The notes below the pieces were generated by a model. It was not told the origin of the DNA, did no database searches, and saw nothing but the letters and a program-made list of their open reading frames with translations. From Rhodospirillales bacterium (GTDB lineage Bacteria > Pseudomonadota > Alphaproteobacteria > Rhodospirillales > JANQFP01), in the NCBI GenBank assembly GCA_028277795.1, contig JANQFP010000036.1:1-47554 (forward strand): a stretch of DNA of 47,554 bases. The letters are read 5' to 3'. The translations under genes and the position numbers were made by a program. Shown in pieces: positions 44,229 through 47,554 of this stretch. Numbering within the stretch: position 1 is the first letter of the stretch; each line of letters opens with the position of its first letter.

Positions 44229-45230
44229 ATGAAACGCTCATTGCCCGCGGCTGTAGTTTTGGCCGCGGCATTCATGACCGGTCAGGCGCATGCGGCCTGC
44301 GGCAAGGTCACCATCTCCGACATGAACTGGCCTTCGGCCACCCTCATGGCCCACGTGGACATGCTGATCCTGAAGCACGGCTACGGCTGCGCCGCCGAGC
44401 TCGTGCCGGGCGACACCATGCCCACCGGGACCTCCATGATCGAGAAGGGCGAGCCGGACATCGCGCCCGAGCTGTGGAGCAACAACTTCACCGACGCGCT
44501 GCGCAAGGGGGTCGCCGAGAAGCGCCTGCGCGTCGCCGGCAAGTCCTTGTCCGATGGCGGCGAGGAGGGCTTCTGGGTGCCCAAGTACATGGTCGAGAAG
44601 GACCCCTCCCTGGCCACCATCGACGGCATCAAGAAGAACGCCAAGCTGTTCACGCACCCCGAGGATCCGGACCGCTCGGCGTTCGTCGGCTGCCCTGCCG
44701 GCTGGGGCTGTCAGATCTCCAGCGGCAACCTCTTCAAGGCGTTGAAGCTGGCAGACCACGGATTCGAACTGGTCGATCCGGGCTCGGCGGCCGGCCTGGA
44801 CGGGTCCATCGCCAAGGCCTATGAACGGGGCGAGCCTTGGTTCGGCTACTACTGGGCGCCGACGGCCATTCTCGGCAAGTATGAGATGGTCAAAGTCGAC
44901 TTCGGCTCCGGCATCGACAAGGACCATTTCAACACCTGCATCACCAAGACCGATTGCGCCGATCCCAGGCCGACCATGTATCCGCCGTCCCCGGTCGACA
45001 CGGTGACCACCGAGGACTTCGCCAGCAAGGCGTCCGACGCTTACAAGTACCTGACCCGGCGGGCGTTCACCAACAATGACATGAACAAGCTGCTGGTGTG
45101 GATCGAGGACAACCAGGCCGACGGCGAGACCGCCGCCGTCCATTTCCTGAAGTCCCACGAGGCCATGTGGACACCCTGGGTGTCGGCAGGCGTGGCGGCG
45201 AAGGTAAAGGACGCGGTCGCCGGCATGTAG
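44229..45230 (+). CDS. proX: Glycine betaine/proline-type ABC substrate-binding protein
   Basis: The 333-residue periplasmic protein has a signal peptide (MKRSLPAAVVLAAAFMTGQA, cleavage after AHA near residue 22) and an OpuAC-type binding domain: VTISDMNWPSATLMAHVD, GDTMPTGTSMIEKGEPDIAPELW, GYYWAPTAILGKYEMVKVDFG and aromatic residues in the Trp/Tyr positions that cage quaternary amines. ProX-like proteins bind glycine betaine, proline betaine or choline; the exact ligand is unknown. An agggagag site precedes the ATG. It is followed by permease and ATPase genes. Confidence 0.93.
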   Translation: MKRSLPAAVVLAAAFMTGQAHAACGKVTISDMNWPSATLMAHVDMLILKHGYGCAAELVPGDTMPTGTSMIEKGEPDIAPELWSNNFTDALRKGVAEKRLRVAGKSLSDGGEEGFWVPKYMVEKDPSLATIDGIKKNAKLFTHPEDPDRSAFVGCPAGWGCQISSGNLFKALKLADHGFELVDPGSAAGLDGSIAKAYERGEPWFGYYWAPTAILGKYEMVKVDFGSGIDKDHFNTCITKTDCADPRPTMYPPSPVDTVTTEDFASKASDAYKYLTRRAFTNNDMNKLLVWIEDNQADGETAAVHFLKSHEAMWTPWVSAGVAAKVKDAVAGM

Positions 45231-45243
45231 GACCTTTGGTCCC

Positions 45244-45269
45244 GGGTCTCCGGCGGCGCCCGGAGACCC
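45244..45269 (+). terminator. Hairpin between proX and proW
   Basis: Perfect 10-base arms (gggtctccgg and ccggagaccc) enclose a 6-base loop. No T-run follows, so it is more likely a stem that protects the upstream mRNA or causes partial termination, raising ProX over the membrane parts, as often seen after binding-protein genes. Confidence 0.6.
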
Positions 45270-45305
45270 CGTCTCTCAGGTGACTGAACTGCGGTGGACA
45301 TAACC

Positions 45306-46205
45306 ATGGCGGACCAATCCTGGCTGACCCAGTTCCCCGAACTCGATCGCGCCGACCTGATCGCCCTGCGCAAGGCCCTTGACGGCGCCTACCGGACGTT
45401 CTCCCGGACCTACGGCGACGCCATCGAGTCGTTCTTCGATCCCTTGCTCCACTTCCTGGTGTGGTTCGAGAAGCTGTTGCTGGCGACCCCGTGGCCGATC
45501 GTGGTCCTGGTCCTGGTGGGCCTGACCTGGGGGGCCAGCCGGTCGATCAAGCTGTCCCTCGGCGTCGCGGCGGCCTTCCTGGCCATCGGCTATTTCGGCA
45601 TGTGGGACGACACCATGCGGACACTCAGCATCATCACGGTGGCGACGATGCTGTCGATTCTGCTGGGCATCCCCGTCGGCATCCTGATGGCGCGGTCCAA
45701 CCGGACGCAGGCCGTCGTCACGCCGATCCTCGACATCATGCAGACCATGCCCGCCTTCGTGTACCTGATCCCGGTGGTCATGCTGCTGGGGATCGGCAAG
45801 GTGCCGGGGATCATCGCGGTGGTCATCTACGCCATACCACCGGTCATCCGCCTGACCAACCTGGGAATCCGCCTGGTCGACAAAGAGGTCCTGGAGGCGG
45901 CCGCGGCCTTCGGCGCCAGCCGCCGCCAGCGCCTGCTCGACGTCCAGCTCCCCCTGGCCATGCCCAACATCATGGCCGGCATCAACCAGACCATCATGAT
46001 GGCCCTGGCCATGGTCGTGATCGCAGCCATGATCGGGGTCAAGGGACTGGGTCAGCCGGTGCTGAAGTCGATCACCAACCAGTACTTCACCATGGGCCTG
46101 TTCAACGGCCTCGCCATCGTGGCCGTCGCCATCATGTTCGACCGTGTCTCCCAGGCCTATGCCAAGCGGTCCCAGAAGCACCTCGGGGGCATGAGCGATG
46201 CCTGA
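45306..46205 (+). CDS. proW: Glycine betaine/proline-type ABC permease
   Basis: The 299-residue permease has an amphipathic, cytoplasmic N-terminus (about 1-55) and about six membrane helices: VVLVLVGLTWG, LGVAAAFLAIGYFGMW, TLSIITVATMLSILLGIPVGILMA, TPILDIMQTMPAFVYLIPVVMLLG and so on. The EAA coupling loop is EAAAAFGASRRQRLLDVQLPLAMPNIMAG. ATG 45306 is used; a GTG at 45294 would add 4 residues. It overlaps proV by 8 bases. Confidence 0.94.
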   Translation: MADQSWLTQFPELDRADLIALRKALDGAYRTFSRTYGDAIESFFDPLLHFLVWFEKLLLATPWPIVVLVLVGLTWGASRSIKLSLGVAAAFLAIGYFGMWDDTMRTLSIITVATMLSILLGIPVGILMARSNRTQAVVTPILDIMQTMPAFVYLIPVVMLLGIGKVPGIIAVVIYAIPPVIRLTNLGIRLVDKEVLEAAAAFGASRRQRLLDVQLPLAMPNIMAGINQTIMMALAMVVIAAMIGVKGLGQPVLKSITNQYFTMGLFNGLAIVAVAIMFDRVSQAYAKRSQKHLGGMSDA

Positions 46206-47376
46206 GGCCCTGCTCCGCGTCGAAAACCTCTACAAGGTCTTCGGCCCGGACCCGCATGCGGTGATGCCCATGGTCAGGGAAGGCCACAGCAAGGACGACA
46301 TCCTGGCCAAGACCGGCCACGCGGTCGGCCTGACCGACATCACCCTGGAGATCGAGAAGGGCGAGACGTTCGTCGTCATGGGCCTCTCGGGATCGGGCAA
46401 GTCGACCCTGATCCGCCATTTCAATCGGCTGATCGAGCCCACGGAGGGGCACATCCGTTACGACGGAATGGACATCCTGAGCCTCTCGCAAAAGGACTTG
46501 GAGGCCTTCCGCCGCCACAAGATGTCCATGGTCTTCCAGAGCTTCGGCCTGCTTCCGCACCGGACCGTCCTCGACAACGTGGCCTATGGCTTGACCGTGC
46601 AGAAGGTGCCGAAGGCGGAACGGGAGGCGAAAGCACGGGAGTGGTTGGGCACGGTCGGCCTGGTCGGCTACGAGGACCAGTATCCGGCGCAGCTCTCCGG
46701 CGGCCAGCGCCAGCGCGTCGGTCTCGCGCGCGCGCTGTGCACCGATCCCGAGGTCCTGCTCATGGACGAGGCGTTCTCCGCCCTCGATCCCCTGATCCGC
46801 TCCGGCATGCAGGACCAGTTGATCGACCTGCAGGACAAGCTGCACAAGACCATCATCTTCATCACTCATGACCTGGACGAGGCCCTGCGCCTGGGCGACA
46901 AGATCGCCATCCTCAAGGACGGCGCGCTGTCCCAGGTGGGGCGCCCCGAGGAAATCCTGCTCAACCCGGCCGACGACTACGTGGAGGCCTTCGTGCGGGA
47001 CGTCAACCGGGCGCGGGTGCTGTCGGTGGACGTGGTCATGAAGCCGGCGAAATGCCGCTTGACCACCGCCAACATCGACGAGGCCCTGCGCCAGATGCGC
47101 GGCTGGAAGGATGACTACGGCTATGTCTTCCACGGCGACAGGTACAAAGGCGTGGTCACCCAGGAAACGCTGGAGCAGATCAGCGGCCGGTCGGCCGGGC
47201 CGTCCCCCGACCTGCACGAGGTCGCCCAGGAGGGCCCGACCCTGAAGCCGGGGACGGTGCTGCAGGACGCCCTCACGGCCACCCTCGAATCGGACTACCC
47301 GGTGCCCGTCGTGGCCGACGACGGCGAGTACCGGGGCACCCTGTCCAAGAAGGACATGGTCGACATCCTCGCCTGA
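46198..47376 (+). CDS. proV: Glycine betaine/proline-type ABC ATP-binding protein
   Basis: The 392-residue ATPase has Walker A GLSGSGKST, signature LSGGQRQRVGLARA, Walker B VLLMDEAFSALDP and the switch ITHDLDEALRLGD. The N-terminal DDILAKTGHAVGL insert before the catalytic core is typical of ProV/OpuAA. The C-terminal 110 residues form a CBS pair (VVMKPAKCRLTTANIDEALRQM... and DALTATLESDYPVPVVADDG), which in OpuA senses ionic strength. It ends the operon, followed by an inverted repeat. Confidence 0.95.
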   Translation: MPEALLRVENLYKVFGPDPHAVMPMVREGHSKDDILAKTGHAVGLTDITLEIEKGETFVVMGLSGSGKSTLIRHFNRLIEPTEGHIRYDGMDILSLSQKDLEAFRRHKMSMVFQSFGLLPHRTVLDNVAYGLTVQKVPKAEREAKAREWLGTVGLVGYEDQYPAQLSGGQRQRVGLARALCTDPEVLLMDEAFSALDPLIRSGMQDQLIDLQDKLHKTIIFITHDLDEALRLGDKIAILKDGALSQVGRPEEILLNPADDYVEAFVRDVNRARVLSVDVVMKPAKCRLTTANIDEALRQMRGWKDDYGYVFHGDRYKGVVTQETLEQISGRSAGPSPDLHEVAQEGPTLKPGTVLQDALTATLESDYPVPVVADDGEYRGTLSKKDMVDILA

Positions 47377-47410
47377 GAGCCCGTCCGAGAGGTTCATGGT
47401 GTTTTTCAAC

Positions 47411-47504
47411 GAACTGGAAAGGCGGCCCTGCCAGGAGCGGCCACGACGGCGATGCAGGGACATCGTCAAGCGGCCGCGACGCCGCAGGGCCGCCTTTCCA
47501 GTTC
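47411..47504. repeat. Long inverted repeat after proV
   Basis: Perfect 21-base arms (47411-47431 and 47484-47504; the left arm starts gaactggaaaggcggccct) enclose a 52-base loop. There is no T-run. It lies 34 bases after the proV stop, and the sequence runs on past the second arm to the window edge without a clear gene. It may be the proV terminator region, a small mobile repeat, or the edge of an insertion sequence beyond the window. Confidence 0.75.
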
Positions 47505-47554
47505 GCCCTTCGGGTGCCTTGAGTTTGCGCGCCGGGGCGTCGGGTCGCGCTGGC

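Overview
The window is about 70% G+C chromosomal DNA. It is most likely from an alphaproteobacterium of the Rhodospirillales type. The lineage call is an inference from gene content: a GapR (DUF2312) protein and an FlbT homologue, both alphaproteobacterial families; a ctaD-ctaG-ctaE-DUF983 oxidase block; and an ffh-rpsP-rimM-trmD-rplS block running into leuC. Genes are tightly packed, with many 1-8 base overlaps, and are intact apart from the ctaD gene cut by the left edge and a transposase remnant.

Layout. 1-4079 (+): aa3-type cytochrome c oxidase genes (partial ctaD, ctaG, ctaE), a DUF983 protein and a DUF2189 membrane protein. 4276-5862 (-): a CYTH-CHAD protein. 6066-11420 (+): a GAF-SpoIIE phosphatase-HATPase fusion, a STAS protein and an MCE/Mla-type lipid ABC transporter, apparently one operon. 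11422-11664 (-): GapR. 11960-13024 (+): a receiver-HPt protein. 13199-15152 (-): a YbdK-type ligase and an N-formylglutamate amidohydrolase. 15245-16159 (+): an EamA exporter. 16160-19362: an accessory stretch with lower gene density, an ISL3-like insertion-sequence remnant, two unrecognised genes and several inverted repeats.

19363-31878 (+) is a complete uptake [NiFe]-hydrogenase locus, hupSLCDFGHJK followed by hypAB, a short hypF, and hypCDE. It encodes the two catalytic subunits, a membrane cytochrome b that passes electrons to quinone, the endoprotease, Tat/assembly chaperones and the Ni and Fe(CN)2CO insertion machinery. HypF is reduced to its carbamoyltransferase domain. Then come a small coiled-coil gene (-), a glycosyltransferase-like gene (+), and a long minus-strand series that reads ffh, rpsP, rimM, trmD, rplS, leuC, a large TPR/FN3/discoidin-like gene, leuD, leuB, flbT, xthA (43986 down to 32971). 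The right end (44229-47376, +) is a glycine betaine/proline-type ABC transporter, proX-proW-proV, with a recognisable sigma70-type promoter.

The points most worth a second look are: the partner-switch signalling genes joined to the MCE transporter; the 856-residue multidomain gene sitting between leuC and leuD; the short HypF; a terminator-like hairpin in the ffh leader; the orphan flbT translationally coupled to leuB; two copies of a roughly 120-bp palindromic repeat, each between convergent genes; and the ISL3-like ends enclosing two unknown genes. All functions are read from sequence patterns; no database search was possible.
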